NCBI RefSeq assembly: GCF_016481275.1 | Contig: NZ_JAEMNW010000005.1 | Location: 124,001-188,000 of the forward strand | Source of the DNA: Antrihabitans auranticaus | Lineage (GTDB): Bacteria > Actinomycetota > Actinomycetes > Mycobacteriales > Mycobacteriaceae | Length of the DNA stretch: 64,000 nt | Direction: 5' to 3' | Shown: one piece after another, positions 8,103-19,900 of the stretch | Position numbering within the stretch: position 1 is the first letter of the stretch | How the letters are laid out: every line of letters begins with the position of its first letter | Position numbers and translations under genes: made by a program | The notes under the pieces: model-generated | The model's database searches: none | What the model was told of the DNA's origin: nothing | Seen by the model: the letters and a program-made list of their open reading frames with translations, nothing else

Positions 8103-9151
8103 GTGTCGACACGACCACGTCCGCCGCTACCGCCGAAGCCACCGCTCTGGTCGGAAATCCTTTGCGGCTCAACGGCTATTACGAAGTGGGACGCGAGAAG
8201 ATCCGGGAGTTCGCGCGCGCAGTGCAGGACGCCCATCCGGCGCATCGATTCGAAGCGGCGGCAATCGCGCACGGCCACGACGGATTGATCGCGCCGGTCA
8301 CCTTCACCGCAATCCTGGGCGCCATAGCGCGGCGGCACATCTTCGAGAACTTCATGCCTAACTACGACCTGAGCCAGGTTCTGCACACCGAACAACGGAT
8401 CACGTCCCATCGCCCGGTCCGGGCCGGTGACCGATTGATCTCGTACGTGACACTCGAAGCCTTCCGGCACGGCCACGGTCAGCACCTGTTCGTCCTCCGG
8501 ATCGACATCGTCGACGAGAAAGACGAATACGTGCAAACCGGCTGGACGACGATCGTCGGGCGCGCAGGCGGCGAAGGCGCCGACGACAGGCTCGCGCGTG
8601 CGGTGAAGACGATCGCGGCGACCGAAGTCCCGACGTCCACGCCCTCTGCCGGAAATGCGTACAACGTCGCTGCCGCGGACGGGCCCGCCGACACCCTCGC
8701 TCCGTCGTACGCGCAATACGAACCTCGACCGCAGCGCCGCCTTTCCGAGGTCGCTGTCGGCGACTGTGTGCCCGAGCACGTCAACTACGTCAGCCGGGGC
8801 GATCTGGTGAACTACGCGGGTGTGTCCGGCGACGCGAACCCGATCCACTGGAGCGACACGATCGTGGACATAGTCGGGCTGCCGAACGTCGTCGCCCACG
8901 GCATGCTGACCATGGGCCTTGCCGCCGGTCTGGTGACCGAGTGGGTCGGCGACCCCGGTGCCGTTCAAGAATTCGGCGTTCGCTTCGTGAGCCCCCTGTA
9001 CGTCCCCTCCGACCGGTCCGCCGAAGTGCGCTTCAGCGGCAAGGTACGTGCGATCGACACCGCCGCCCGCACCGCTACGGTCGCCCTCACGGGACTCGCC
9101 GACGGCAGGAAGATCTTCGGCCGCGCTGTGGCGACGGTTCGTCTCGCCTGA
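8099..9151 (+). CDS. Fused HadA-HadB (3R)-hydroxyacyl dehydratase
   Basis: A 350-residue double-hotdog protein. The N-terminal half (about 14-160) matches the HadA type: EVGREKIREFARAVQ, LIAPVTF, and VRAGDRL. The C-terminal half (about 215-350) matches HadB closely: GDLVNYAGVSGDANPIHWSD with the catalytic Asp and His of hydratase 2, then AHGMLTMGLA and GRAVATVRLA. In mycobacteria HadA and HadB are separate FAS-II subunits that dehydrate beta-hydroxyacyl-ACP; here they are joined by a linker of about 55 residues. The ATG at 8099 overlaps the methyltransferase stop. It may be a paralogue, since the usual hadABC operon lies elsewhere in related genomes. Confidence 0.87.
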   Translation: MSVDTTTSAATAEATALVGNPLRLNGYYEVGREKIREFARAVQDAHPAHRFEAAAIAHGHDGLIAPVTFTAILGAIARRHIFENFMPNYDLSQVLHTEQRITSHRPVRAGDRLISYVTLEAFRHGHGQHLFVLRIDIVDEKDEYVQTGWTTIVGRAGGEGADDRLARAVKTIAATEVPTSTPSAGNAYNVAAADGPADTLAPSYAQYEPRPQRRLSEVAVGDCVPEHVNYVSRGDLVNYAGVSGDANPIHWSDTIVDIVGLPNVVAHGMLTMGLAAGLVTEWVGDPGAVQEFGVRFVSPLYVPSDRSAEVRFSGKVRAIDTAARTATVALTGLADGRKIFGRAVATVRLA

Positions 9152-9167
9152 CCCGTCCGTCCTGCTG

Positions 9168-10445
9168 TCAGCCGATCCGCTCGATGATCAGCGGCGGCGG
9201 CGAATAGCCTTCCGATACCGACCATGCACCCGTGAGCGCCTCGAGCGCCGAGGCAATCGACTCCGGCGTATCGGTGTGCAGCGTGAACAGCGCATCACCG
9301 GCCTGTACGGCTTCGCCGGGCTTTGCATGCATGACGACACCCGCGGCCGACTGGACCGCGTCGCCCTGGCGAGCCCGGCCGGCGCCCAGCCGCCAGGCTG
9401 CGATCCCGACCGCCAGCGCGTCCAACGTCGTCAGTACGCCGGATTCCGTCGCGCGCACGAGCTCGGTGTGCCGAGCCTTCGGGAGGGCGGCGTCGGGGTC
9501 TCCGCCCTGCGCGGCGATCATTGCCCGCCAATGGTCCATCGCGTGCCCGTCGGCAAGTCGTTGCGCGGGATCCACGTCCTCGACGCCGGCAAGAGCCAGC
9601 ATCTCGCGTGCGGAGGCAATCGTCAGTTCGACGACGTCCGCGGGACCGCCCCCGGCCAGGACCTCGACCGATTCGGCGACTTCGAGTCCATTGCCCGCGG
9701 TCGACCCCAACGGCACGTCCATCCGGGTGATCATCGCTCGCGTCGGCAGCGACGCATCGGTGCCGATCTCCACCATCGTTTCCGCAAGCTCGCGCGCGTC
9801 GTCGTACTTCTGCATGAACGCGCCCGATCCGACCTTCACGTCGAGCAGCAGCGAACCCGTACCCTCGGCGATCTTCTTGCTCATGATCGAGCTCGCGATG
9901 AGCGGGATGGACTCGACTGTGCCGGTCACGTCACGTAGTGCGTAGAGCTTCTTATCGGCGGGCGCTAGATCGGCACCGGCCGCGCAGATGACGGCCCCGA
10001 CTGCCGGGTCCGCGACCAACTCCCGCATGCGGGCGCTCGACACCTGCGCGCTCCAGCCCGGAATCGCTTCGAGTTTGTCGAGTGTGCCGCCCGTGTAGCC
10101 GAGACCTCGGCCCGCAAGTTGCGGCACTCCGAGACCACACGCGGCGACGAGTGGAGCAAGCGGAAGCGTGATCTTGTCACCCACTCCGCCGGTCGAATGC
10201 TTGTCGACGGTAGGTCGCGGGAGGTCCGTGAAATCCATCCGGGAACCCGACGCAATCATCGCCGTCGTCCACGCGCTCGTCTCGGTACGTGTCATCCCGC
10301 GTAACAGGATCGCCATAGCCAGTGCCGACATCTGTTCGTCTGCAACGGTTCCGCGCGTGAAGCCGTCGACGACCCAATCGATCTGCGCGCGAGTCAGTTC
10401 GTGCCCGTCCCGCTTGGCCCGAATGACCGATACGGCGTCAGGCAC
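9168..10445 (-). CDS. deoA: Thymidine phosphorylase
   Basis: A 425-residue pyrimidine-nucleoside phosphorylase that splits thymidine or deoxyuridine into base and deoxyribose-1-phosphate. The family signature is clear: DKHSTGGVGDKITLPLAPL followed by GRGLGYTGGTLDKLEAI. The start is the GTG at 10445 (VPDAVSVIRAKR), with GGGAGG 6 bp upstream. The frame before it is not conserved in character. It overlaps the end of cdd by 8 bp, so cdd-deoA is a coupled salvage operon, as in Rv3315c-Rv3314c. Confidence 0.95.
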   Translation of the reverse strand: MPDAVSVIRAKRDGHELTRAQIDWVVDGFTRGTVADEQMSALAMAILLRGMTRTETSAWTTAMIASGSRMDFTDLPRPTVDKHSTGGVGDKITLPLAPLVAACGLGVPQLAGRGLGYTGGTLDKLEAIPGWSAQVSSARMRELVADPAVGAVICAAGADLAPADKKLYALRDVTGTVESIPLIASSIMSKKIAEGTGSLLLDVKVGSGAFMQKYDDARELAETMVEIGTDASLPTRAMITRMDVPLGSTAGNGLEVAESVEVLAGGGPADVVELTIASAREMLALAGVEDVDPAQRLADGHAMDHWRAMIAAQGGDPDAALPKARHTELVRATESGVLTTLDALAVGIAAWRLGAGRARQGDAVQSAAGVVMHAKPGEAVQAGDALFTLHTDTPESIASALEALTGAWSVSEGYSPPPLIIERIG

Positions 10446-10896
10446 CGGAGCCTCCCGATACCCGCTCGATATCGTCGGGACCGAAAGCGTTGGGCAACAA
10501 AGCACTAAGTGAAACGGCACCGTTTCGAGTATCGATCAAGAGGCCCGGGCCGCCGTGCTCGAGAAGAAGCTGCCGGCATCGCCCGCAAGGCATCAGAATC
10601 TCGTTACCCGCGTCACAAACCGATACTGCGAGCAGTCGTCCGCCACCGCCGGAAAAGAGGTTCGACACCATTCCGCATTCGGCGCAGAGACTCAGTCCAT
10701 ATGAGACATTTTCCACATTGCAACCGACCACTATTCGGCCGTCGTCGACGACGCCCGCAGCGCCTACCGCGAAGTTCGAATAGGGCGCATAGGCGTTTTG
10801 CATCGCCCGTCTCGCATTGGCGCGCAACACATTCCAATCGACGCCGTGGTCTGCGACACCCTCGGCCGGCGAGTTGCCCCGGTCTGAAATTCCCAT
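10438..10896 (-). CDS. cdd: Cytidine deaminase
   Basis: A 152-residue zinc cytidine deaminase converting (deoxy)cytidine to (deoxy)uridine, which then feeds DeoA. The catalytic motif is CAEC, with the glutamate as proton shuttle, and the other zinc ligands are in PCGRCRQLL. The YAPYSNFAVGAA motif near the N-terminus is typical. I chose the ATG at 10896; a GTG at 10914 would add six residues. The upstream region is shared with the divergent sdhC gene and holds a possible iron box. Confidence 0.92.
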   Translation of the reverse strand: MGISDRGNSPAEGVADHGVDWNVLRANARRAMQNAYAPYSNFAVGAAGVVDDGRIVVGCNVENVSYGLSLCAECGMVSNLFSGGGGRLLAVSVCDAGNEILMPCGRCRQLLLEHGGPGLLIDTRNGAVSLSALLPNAFGPDDIERVSGGSGA

Positions 10897-10914
10897 CTTC
10901 AGATCTCTTTTCAC

Positions 10915-10933
10915 ATTGGAAAGGCAAACCTAA
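10915..10933. promoter_or_regulatory. Possible IdeR/DtxR iron box
   Basis: ATTGGAAAGGCAAACCTAA matches 14 of 19 positions of the palindromic IdeR/DtxR consensus TTAGGTTAGSCTAACCTAA, counted by eye. It sits just before cdd and about 140 bp upstream of sdhC. Iron control of the iron-rich succinate dehydrogenase operon would make sense and is known, by other regulators, in corynebacteria. The right half-site is good (ACCTAA) and the left half is degenerate, so this is only a candidate. Confidence 0.35.
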
Positions 10934-11074
10934 CAAAGGCATTTATGCACAGTAAGAGCGCCAGTTGATCTATGTCGTTGTATCGCGGGGGTTTAGAGTT
11001 CACCACAAGTCGGTTCTCGTCGACCGGACACCCGCTCGGCGCGTCCATCGAAGACGTTGGAGGCAAGGCACGCG

Positions 11075-11491
11075 ATGGCAAGCATTATTGACGCGGACGC
11101 TCCAGAAAAGGAGCCCACGCGATCGCTGTACCGCGGCGACCCCGGGATGTGGTCGTGGGTGATGCACCGGATCAGCGGCGTCACGCTGTTCTTCTTTTTG
11201 TTCGTTCACGTTCTCGACACTGCGCTCGTTCGCGTCAGCCCTGAGGCTTACAACGAAGTCGTCGACACGTACAAGAACCCCATCGTCGGCTTGATGGAAC
11301 TCGCGCTCGTCGCGCTCGTCCTGTACCACGCGCTCAACGGCGTGCGGATCATGCTCGTCGACTTCTGGTCCGAGGGCCCGCGTCACCAGCGCCTCATGCT
11401 GTGGATCATCCTCGGCATCTGGTTCGTCGTGATGATCCCGGCATCCGGCCGCATCTTCTACAACATCTACATGGGCACGTGGGGGCACTGA
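11075..11491 (+). CDS. sdhC: Succinate dehydrogenase cytochrome b subunit SdhC
   Basis: A 138-residue membrane anchor of succinate dehydrogenase (complex II). It has three membrane segments (about 34-53, 71-92 and 106-126). The HRISG motif is at 31-35, and the likely haem-ligand histidines are His45 (FVHVLD) and His85 (YHALNGVR). The ATG at 11075 has GGAGG 11 bp upstream. It starts the sdhCDAB operon (Rv3316-Rv3319 order), and its stop overlaps the sdhD start (TGATG). Confidence 0.95.
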   Translation: MASIIDADAPEKEPTRSLYRGDPGMWSWVMHRISGVTLFFFLFVHVLDTALVRVSPEAYNEVVDTYKNPIVGLMELALVALVLYHALNGVRIMLVDFWSEGPRHQRLMLWIILGIWFVVMIPASGRIFYNIYMGTWGH

Positions 11492-11937
11492 TGAGCGTCG
11501 AAGCCCGTTCTCTGTCGAAGTCCTACGATCGCCCGGCCAGCCTCGACAACCCGCGTGCGCCGCGGAAGGCGTCGAAGAACAACTTCGAGTTGTACGCCTG
11601 GCTGTTCATGCGGTTCTCCGGACTCGCGCTGATCATTCTGACCTTCGGCCACCTGTTCATCATGCTGATGTGGGACGAAGGCGTTCACCGGGTCGACTGG
11701 CAGTTCGTGGCCGACCGCTGGTCCTCACCGTTCTGGCAGTTCTGGGATCTGACGATGCTCTGGCTCGCGCAACTCCACGGCGGGAACGGATTGCGAACGG
11801 TCATCGCCGACTACTCCCGCAAGGACTCGACGCGCTTCTGGCTGAACACCCTGCTGGCGCTGTCGATGATCCTCATCATCGGGCTGGGCACGTACGTGAT
11901 TTTCACCTTCGATCCGAACTTCACCCCCGGGGAGTAG
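11491..11937 (+). CDS. sdhD: Succinate dehydrogenase membrane anchor SdhD
   Basis: A 148-residue hydrophobic anchor subunit. Three membrane helices lie near residues 40-60, 85-105 and 117-138. RFSG (41-44) matches the quinone-site motif of the family. His54 and His96 (LAQLHGGNGLR) are candidate haem ligands. Its start codon overlaps the sdhC stop by one base, and seven bases separate it from sdhA. Together with SdhC it holds the SdhAB catalytic dimer on the inner face of the membrane. Confidence 0.95.
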   Translation: MSVEARSLSKSYDRPASLDNPRAPRKASKNNFELYAWLFMRFSGLALIILTFGHLFIMLMWDEGVHRVDWQFVADRWSSPFWQFWDLTMLWLAQLHGGNGLRTVIADYSRKDSTRFWLNTLLALSMILIIGLGTYVIFTFDPNFTPGE

Positions 11938-11944
11938 CACACAC

Positions 11945-13714
11945 ATGCCCGAACCTCAGGTTCACGAACACAGGTACGACGTCGTCATCATAGGTGCAGG
12001 TGGCGCCGGGATGCGCGCAGCGATCGAGGCCGGTCCGCGCGTTCGCACGGCTGTCCTGACCAAGCTCTACCCCACTCGCAGCCACACCGGTGCGGCTCAG
12101 GGCGGTATGTGTGCGGCGCTCGCCAACGTCGAAGAAGACAACTGGGAGTGGCACACCTTCGACACGGTCAAGGGCGGCGACTATCTCGCCGACCAGGACG
12201 CGGTCGAGATCATGGCGAAGGAAGCGATCGACGCCGTTCTCGATCTCGAGAAGATGGGGCTGCCGTTCAACCGGACGCCCGAGGGCAAGATCGACCAGCG
12301 CCGCTTCGGCGGGCACACCCGCAACCACGGCCAGGCCGCCGTGCGCCGCGCGTGTTACGCCGCCGACCGCACCGGTCACATGATCCTGCAGACGCTCTAT
12401 CAGAACTGTGTCAAGCACGACGTCCAGTTCTACAACGAGTTCTACGTGCTCGACATCGCGATCACCGAGACGGACCGCGGCCCGACGGCAACCGGCGTCA
12501 TCGCCTACGAGCTTGCGACCGGCGAGCTGCACATCTTCCAGGCCAAATCGATCATCTTCGCCACCGGCGGATCGGGCCGGATGTACAAGACGACCTCGAA
12601 CGCCCACACCCTGACCGGTGACGGCATGGCGATCGTGTTCCGCAAGGGATTCCCCTTGGAGGACATGGAGTTCCACCAGTTCCATCCGACAGGCCTCGCG
12701 GGTCTGGGAATTCTCATCTCCGAGGCGGTCCGCGGCGAGGGCGGCATCCTGCGCAACGCCGACGGTGAGCGATTCATGGAGCGCTACGCGCCCACGATCA
12801 AGGACCTCGCGCCGCGTGACATCGTCGCGCGATCGATGGTGCTCGAGGTGCTCGAAGGCCGCGGCGCCGGACCGGACAAGGACTACGTCTACATCGACGT
12901 CACCCACCTGGGCGCGGAAGTACTCGAGGAGAAGCTCCCCGACATCACCGAGTTCTCGCGTACCTACCTCGGCGTCGACCCCGTCACCGAACTCGTCCCG
13001 GTGTTCCCGACCTGCCACTACGTCATGGGCGGCATTCCGACCCGGATCCGCGGCGAGGTGCTGCGCAACAACGAAGACATCGTCTTCGGGCTCTACGCCG
13101 CCGGCGAGTGCGCCTGCGTCTCCGTGCACGGTGCGAACCGGCTCGGCACCAACTCGCTGCTGGACATCAACGTGTTCGGTCGCCGTTCGGGCATCGCCGC
13201 CGCGGAGTACGCGGAACGGCGTCCGGACTTCATCCCGCTGCCCGAGAACCCCGCCGGCATGGTCCAGGAATGGCTCGCGCGGATCCTGTCGGGCGAAGGC
13301 CACGAACGCGTCGCCGACATCCGCACCGAACTGCAGAAGTCGATGGACAACAACGCGTCGGTGTTCCGCACCGAAGACACGTTGAAGCAGGCCCTCACCG
13401 ACATCCATGCACTGAAGGAGCGCTACGCGCGAATTACGGTGCACGACAAGGGGAAGCGCTACAACAGCGACCTTCTCGAGGCGCTCGAGCTCGGCTTCCT
13501 GCTCGAGCTTGCCGAGGTGACGGTCGTCGGTGCGCTGAACCGCAAGGAGTCCCGCGGTGGACACGCGCGCGAGGACTACCCGAACCGTGACGACGTGAAC
13601 TTCATGCGGCACACCATGGCGTACAAAGAGGGCGAAGACCTGCTCTCCGATATTCGCCTCGACTTCAAGCCGGTGGTTCAGACCCGCTACGAGCCGATGG
13701 AGCGTAAGTACTGA
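11945..13714 (+). CDS. sdhA: Succinate dehydrogenase flavoprotein subunit
   Basis: A 589-residue flavoprotein that oxidises succinate to fumarate in the TCA cycle and passes electrons to SdhB. The Rossmann motif is GAGGAGMRAA (17-26), and covalent FAD attachment is expected at His47 in RSHTGAAQGG. Substrate-site features include HQFHPTG and the CHYVMGGIPT segment. The length is typical. The stop overlaps the sdhB start by one base. No anomaly seen. Confidence 0.98.
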   Translation: MPEPQVHEHRYDVVIIGAGGAGMRAAIEAGPRVRTAVLTKLYPTRSHTGAAQGGMCAALANVEEDNWEWHTFDTVKGGDYLADQDAVEIMAKEAIDAVLDLEKMGLPFNRTPEGKIDQRRFGGHTRNHGQAAVRRACYAADRTGHMILQTLYQNCVKHDVQFYNEFYVLDIAITETDRGPTATGVIAYELATGELHIFQAKSIIFATGGSGRMYKTTSNAHTLTGDGMAIVFRKGFPLEDMEFHQFHPTGLAGLGILISEAVRGEGGILRNADGERFMERYAPTIKDLAPRDIVARSMVLEVLEGRGAGPDKDYVYIDVTHLGAEVLEEKLPDITEFSRTYLGVDPVTELVPVFPTCHYVMGGIPTRIRGEVLRNNEDIVFGLYAAGECACVSVHGANRLGTNSLLDINVFGRRSGIAAAEYAERRPDFIPLPENPAGMVQEWLARILSGEGHERVADIRTELQKSMDNNASVFRTEDTLKQALTDIHALKERYARITVHDKGKRYNSDLLEALELGFLLELAEVTVVGALNRKESRGGHAREDYPNRDDVNFMRHTMAYKEGEDLLSDIRLDFKPVVQTRYEPMERKY

Positions 13715-14496
13715 TGACTACGTCTGTTGAATCCCCGGCGAGCACCGGGCAGACTCCCCCGCCCGTGCCCAACGGCTCGGTCATGGTCACGATGAAGATC
13801 GCGCGCTTCAACCCGGAGAACGACCTCGGTGCGCACTGGGACAGCTTCCAGGTCCCGTGCCTGCCGACCGACCGGCTCCTGAACCTGCTGCTCTACGTCA
13901 AGAACTACCTCGACGGAACACTGACTTTCCGGCGCTCGTGCGCGCACGGTGTCTGCGGTTCGGACGCGATGCGCATCAACGGCGTCAACCGACTGGCGTG
14001 CAAGGTGCTCATGCGGGACATGCTCCCCAAGGACAGCAACAAGACGCTGACCATCACGGTCGAGCCCATCCGTGGGCTGCCGGTCGAGAAGGACCTGATC
14101 GTCGACATGGAGCCGTTCTTCGACGCCTTCCGTGCGGTCAAGCCCTACCTCATCACCAGCGGCAACGAGCCGACCCGCGAGCGCATTCAGTCCGCGGCCG
14201 ACCGGCACCGCTTCGATGACACGACCAAGTGCATCCTGTGTGCCTGCTGCACCACGTCCTGCCCGGTGTACTGGAACGACGGCAGCTACTTCGGTCCGGC
14301 CGCGATCGTGAACGCACACCGGTTCATCTTCGACAGCCGTGACGAAGGCGCCCGCGAGCGCCTCGACATTCTGAACGACGTAGAAGGCGTCTGGCGTTGC
14401 CGTACGACGTTCAACTGCACCGACGCGTGCCCTCGCGGCATCGAGGTCACGAAGGCGATTCAGGAAGTCAAGCGCGCGCTGCTGTTCGCTAGATGA
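13714..14496 (+). CDS. sdhB: Succinate dehydrogenase iron-sulfur subunit
   Basis: A 260-residue iron-sulfur subunit. The [2Fe-2S] ligands are Cys76, Cys81, Asp84 and Cys96, with the same spacing and the same Asp substitution as in E. coli SdhB. The [4Fe-4S] and [3Fe-4S] clusters use CILCACCTTSCP (Cys173, 176, 179, 183) with Cys229, Cys235 and Cys239. It carries electrons from SdhA to quinone. The 3' end overlaps the convergent MDMPI-like gene by 8 bp. Confidence 0.98.
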   Translation: MTTSVESPASTGQTPPPVPNGSVMVTMKIARFNPENDLGAHWDSFQVPCLPTDRLLNLLLYVKNYLDGTLTFRRSCAHGVCGSDAMRINGVNRLACKVLMRDMLPKDSNKTLTITVEPIRGLPVEKDLIVDMEPFFDAFRAVKPYLITSGNEPTRERIQSAADRHRFDDTTKCILCACCTTSCPVYWNDGSYFGPAAIVNAHRFIFDSRDEGARERLDILNDVEGVWRCRTTFNCTDACPRGIEVTKAIQEVKRALLFAR

Positions 14497-15277
14497 TGTT
14501 GACGGCGTCGAGGAACTTCTCGGCAACGTCCTTGTCGCCTTCGATCGTCAGGTCGTGATCACGCCATTTCTCGCGCGTGGTCGCCCATAGCGGAAAGTCG
14601 GTCGATCGCCCTGTTATCCGGGCGATCGGCTTGGCGCCCTTGCCCGGTTCGACCTCGAGTTTGCCTTTGCGCAGCGGCGTGATCTGCCAGTTCCCACCGG
14701 CCGGACCGGTCAGGGTGAGCCCGATCGGCCGGTTCAGCCAGGTCATCGATTCGCGGTTCATCTGACCGAGGCCGGCGAGCATCCATTCCAGCGTGACTGC
14801 CATCCGCTCTTCGTCGATCGGCGGTGCAGGCCTGTCGAGAGCTGGGGCGATGTCGTGCTTCAGATGGGTGTACCAGTCGAAGACGAACACTGACGGCAGC
14901 AACCGGATCGGATACCTGCCTAGGTTCCCCAGCGGCAACGGGATCGCCCCGAGCGGCCCGCCGGTCGTGACCCGGAGCAACGACGCCGCCCGCGCACTCC
15001 ACTTTTCGAATTCGGCGAGGACCTTGTCCGCAGGCATATCGCGCCACGACTCGAGGAGATCCTCGTTCTTGGCTTCGGTGTCGCTCGTTGCGATGACACC
15101 GATGATCTTGGGGCTGAACATGACCTTGCACTCGCCGGCGAAGTGCGCGACAACGTCCTTGACGCGCCACCCTGCCGCACGGCTGTCCGTCTCCCAGTCC
15201 GCCGCCGACAGGTCGCGGCAGTAGTCGAGGACCTCCTGCCGCTGAGTTCTCAGCGCCTTGATCCTGTCGATCGGCAC
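14489..15277 (-). CDS. Mycothiol-dependent maleylpyruvate isomerase-like (DinB/MDMPI) protein
   Basis: A 262-residue protein with an N-terminal DinB-like four-helix domain of the MDMPI type, seen in DYCRDLSAADWETDSRAAGW and VKDVVAHFAGE. His and Glu there, with DWYTH further on, are candidate metal ligands. A C-terminal SCP2-like domain follows (about 160-260). Members use zinc and mycothiol for thiol-transfer or isomerisation; the substrate is unknown. The start is the GTG at 15277, with GGAAGGAGA upstream. It converges on sdhB with an 8-bp overlap. Confidence 0.75.
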   Translation of the reverse strand: MPIDRIKALRTQRQEVLDYCRDLSAADWETDSRAAGWRVKDVVAHFAGECKVMFSPKIIGVIATSDTEAKNEDLLESWRDMPADKVLAEFEKWSARAASLLRVTTGGPLGAIPLPLGNLGRYPIRLLPSVFVFDWYTHLKHDIAPALDRPAPPIDEERMAVTLEWMLAGLGQMNRESMTWLNRPIGLTLTGPAGGNWQITPLRKGKLEVEPGKGAKPIARITGRSTDFPLWATTREKWRDHDLTIEGDKDVAEKFLDAVNII

Positions 15278-15346
15278 GGCGTCTCCTTCCGGACTGATGC
15301 GGGCTTGCGCCAACCTTAGGGTGAACACCGGTACGCTGCATCGACA

Positions 15347-16696
15347 ATGAACACGCGCGTCACCGCTCTCCTGCTCCGATCGACAGTCGTCTCGATGATC
15401 CTCGTCCTCATCGCACTGACGGGGATTCCCGCGATCGCGGACCCCGACGACTCCACTTCGAGCGGTAGCACGACCACGTCGACGACCCCGCCTTTCACCA
15501 CACCGCGAACCGACGACTGCCCGAACGAGACCGCGCCTCCTCGCGCGATCGACTCGTCCGAGGTGCCCGCGCCCGGAGAGCCGACCCCAGGCCCACTTCC
15601 GATTCCCGACGATCCTGTCGGCGGGGACGAGCTCGGCGAATGCGGCGTCATCACGCCCTCGGGCTCGAATGCACTACCGAAGGACATCTCCGCAACCGCC
15701 TGGGTGCTGGCGGACCTCGATACGGGCGACGTGCTGGCGGCGAAAGACCCGCACGGGCGCTACCGCCCGGCCAGCACGATCAAGGTGCTGCTGGCGATCC
15801 TCGCGCTGGACGAACTCGATCTGCGCCGCACCGTCACGGGCACGACGGCGGACGCCGATGTCGACGGCACGCGGGTCGGGATCGGGCCCGGTGGGCGGTA
15901 CACGAACATGCAACTCATGCAGGCCCTCGTGATGGCGTCGGGTAACGATGCCGCCCACGCGATCGCGGCGCAGCTCGGCGGCGACGAGGCAACCGTCGAG
16001 CGCATGAACGAACTCGCGGTCTCGTTGGGCGGATTGGACACCCGCGTCGCGACCCCGTCGGGACTCGACGGACCGGGGATGTCGACATCGGCCTACGACC
16101 TCGCGCTGTTCTTCCGGGCGGCGATGCAGATCCCCACGTTCGCGACGTTGATCCACACGGAGCAGGTCGATTTCCCCGGGTTCCCCGCCGACCCACGTAT
16201 CCCCGACGACAAGGATCATCCGGGCTTCCCGATCGGCAACGACAACCAACTGCTCTACAACTACGACGGCGCGCTCGGCGGCAAGACCGGTTACACCGAC
16301 GACGCCCGCCAGACGTTCGTCGCCGGTGCCGAGCGCAACGGTCGGCGACTTGCGGTGACGTTGTTGGCCGCGGACGTCAAGCCGATCCGGCCATGGGAGC
16401 AGGCCGCTCGGCTGCTCGACTACGGCTTCGCACTCGATGCCGATCAGTACGTCGGAACCCTGGTCGACGAGAACGACGACGCGTCGACGTCGACGCGCAC
16501 CCGTTCCACCAGGGCCGGCGAAGTGACGCTTGCCGCGCCACCGGAGCGAGGCTCGGACGGTAGCTCGACCGACTCCGACAGCGGCACCCACACAACGATC
16601 GTCCGGGTGCTGATCGTTCTCGTCGGAGTGCTGATCGTACTCGCGTGCCTGCTGGCTGCGGATTCGCTCGATCGCCGCAAGAAACACGGCCGCTGA
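15347..16696 (+). CDS. dacB: D-alanyl-D-alanine carboxypeptidase (class C-type low-molecular PBP)
   Basis: A 449-residue serine D,D-carboxypeptidase that trims the terminal D-Ala of peptidoglycan stem peptides outside the membrane. It has an N-terminal signal peptide (1-31), a Thr/Pro-rich stretch (32-110) and the three PBP motifs: S143-TIK, S198-GN and K313-TG. A C-terminal membrane anchor lies near 418-438. Position relative to trpS and the YihY gene matches M. tuberculosis dacB1 (Rv3330). It nearly abuts the convergent YihY gene. Confidence 0.92.
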   Translation: MNTRVTALLLRSTVVSMILVLIALTGIPAIADPDDSTSSGSTTTSTTPPFTTPRTDDCPNETAPPRAIDSSEVPAPGEPTPGPLPIPDDPVGGDELGECGVITPSGSNALPKDISATAWVLADLDTGDVLAAKDPHGRYRPASTIKVLLAILALDELDLRRTVTGTTADADVDGTRVGIGPGGRYTNMQLMQALVMASGNDAAHAIAAQLGGDEATVERMNELAVSLGGLDTRVATPSGLDGPGMSTSAYDLALFFRAAMQIPTFATLIHTEQVDFPGFPADPRIPDDKDHPGFPIGNDNQLLYNYDGALGGKTGYTDDARQTFVAGAERNGRRLAVTLLAADVKPIRPWEQAARLLDYGFALDADQYVGTLVDENDDASTSTRTRSTRAGEVTLAAPPERGSDGSSTDSDSGTHTTIVRVLIVLVGVLIVLACLLAADSLDRRKKHGR

Positions 16697-16697
16697 G

Positions 16698-19322
<2,625 letters not shown>

Positions 19323-19323
<1 letters not shown>

Positions 19324-19724
19324 CAGCGCATCCTCTCGAAGGTTTCGTAGTGGTCATCGGTGTACCACGCAGAGCCGTCGCTACCCGTGACTATCCGCTC
19401 GGCATCACGCGATTGCCCGCGCTTTTTCGGGTTGACGTCCCACTCGCGGTACCGGATCGACGCACCACCGGAGTCGGTTCGGGGCAGCACGCCTTCTTGA
19501 TTTCGGAACGATTGACCACCCTTCGTACCGGGCGCATCCGCGGACTCCGGCCACGTTCCCGCGTCGATCGCGCGCAGAGTCTCGACAGCGTGGGCAGGAA
19601 TTCGGCTGTCGGTGTGACTGGGGGCAGGCGAACTACATGCGCTACCGAAGGTGAGGAGCAGCAGGGCAAGCACGGTCGCGGCGAGCGACCTGTGTCGCTG
19701 GGTCGGCTGCGCGCTGGTGCTCAT
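19323..19724 (-). CDS. Secreted RNase Sa/barnase-type ribonuclease
   Basis: A 133-residue precursor with a signal segment (LAATVLALLLLTFGSAC), possibly a lipoprotein because Cys30 follows it. A microbial guanyl-specific ribonuclease domain follows. It resembles RNase Sa: IPAHAVETLRAIDAG, FRNQEGVLP, then likely catalytic Glu (YREWDV), Arg (AERIVTG) and His (DDHYETF). It cuts single-stranded RNA after G. The next gene encodes its barstar with a 1-bp overlap. The chosen ATG is 19724; an ATG at 19745 is possible. It could be a competition factor or a scavenging nuclease. Confidence 0.86.
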
Positions 19725-19900
19725 CGCGCGCAAGGCTAGCAACATTGCGGAGTTTGGTTCGCTCGACGACTGGGAATTCTGTGCACAGAGCGATGCCTGT
19801 GACTCCGAGTTGCACAATCGACGAGCGACGAGTTATCTAGCTGAGAGCTCTATATCTCCACAGCTCTGCATTCCTAACAATGACGTGAGGAAGGTCCACC

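Noticed and set aside
11921-13612. A 563-codon open frame antisense to sdhA
   Set aside because: It is the mirror of sdhA codon bias in high-G+C DNA; the translation is Val/Asp/Arg-rich with no known motif.
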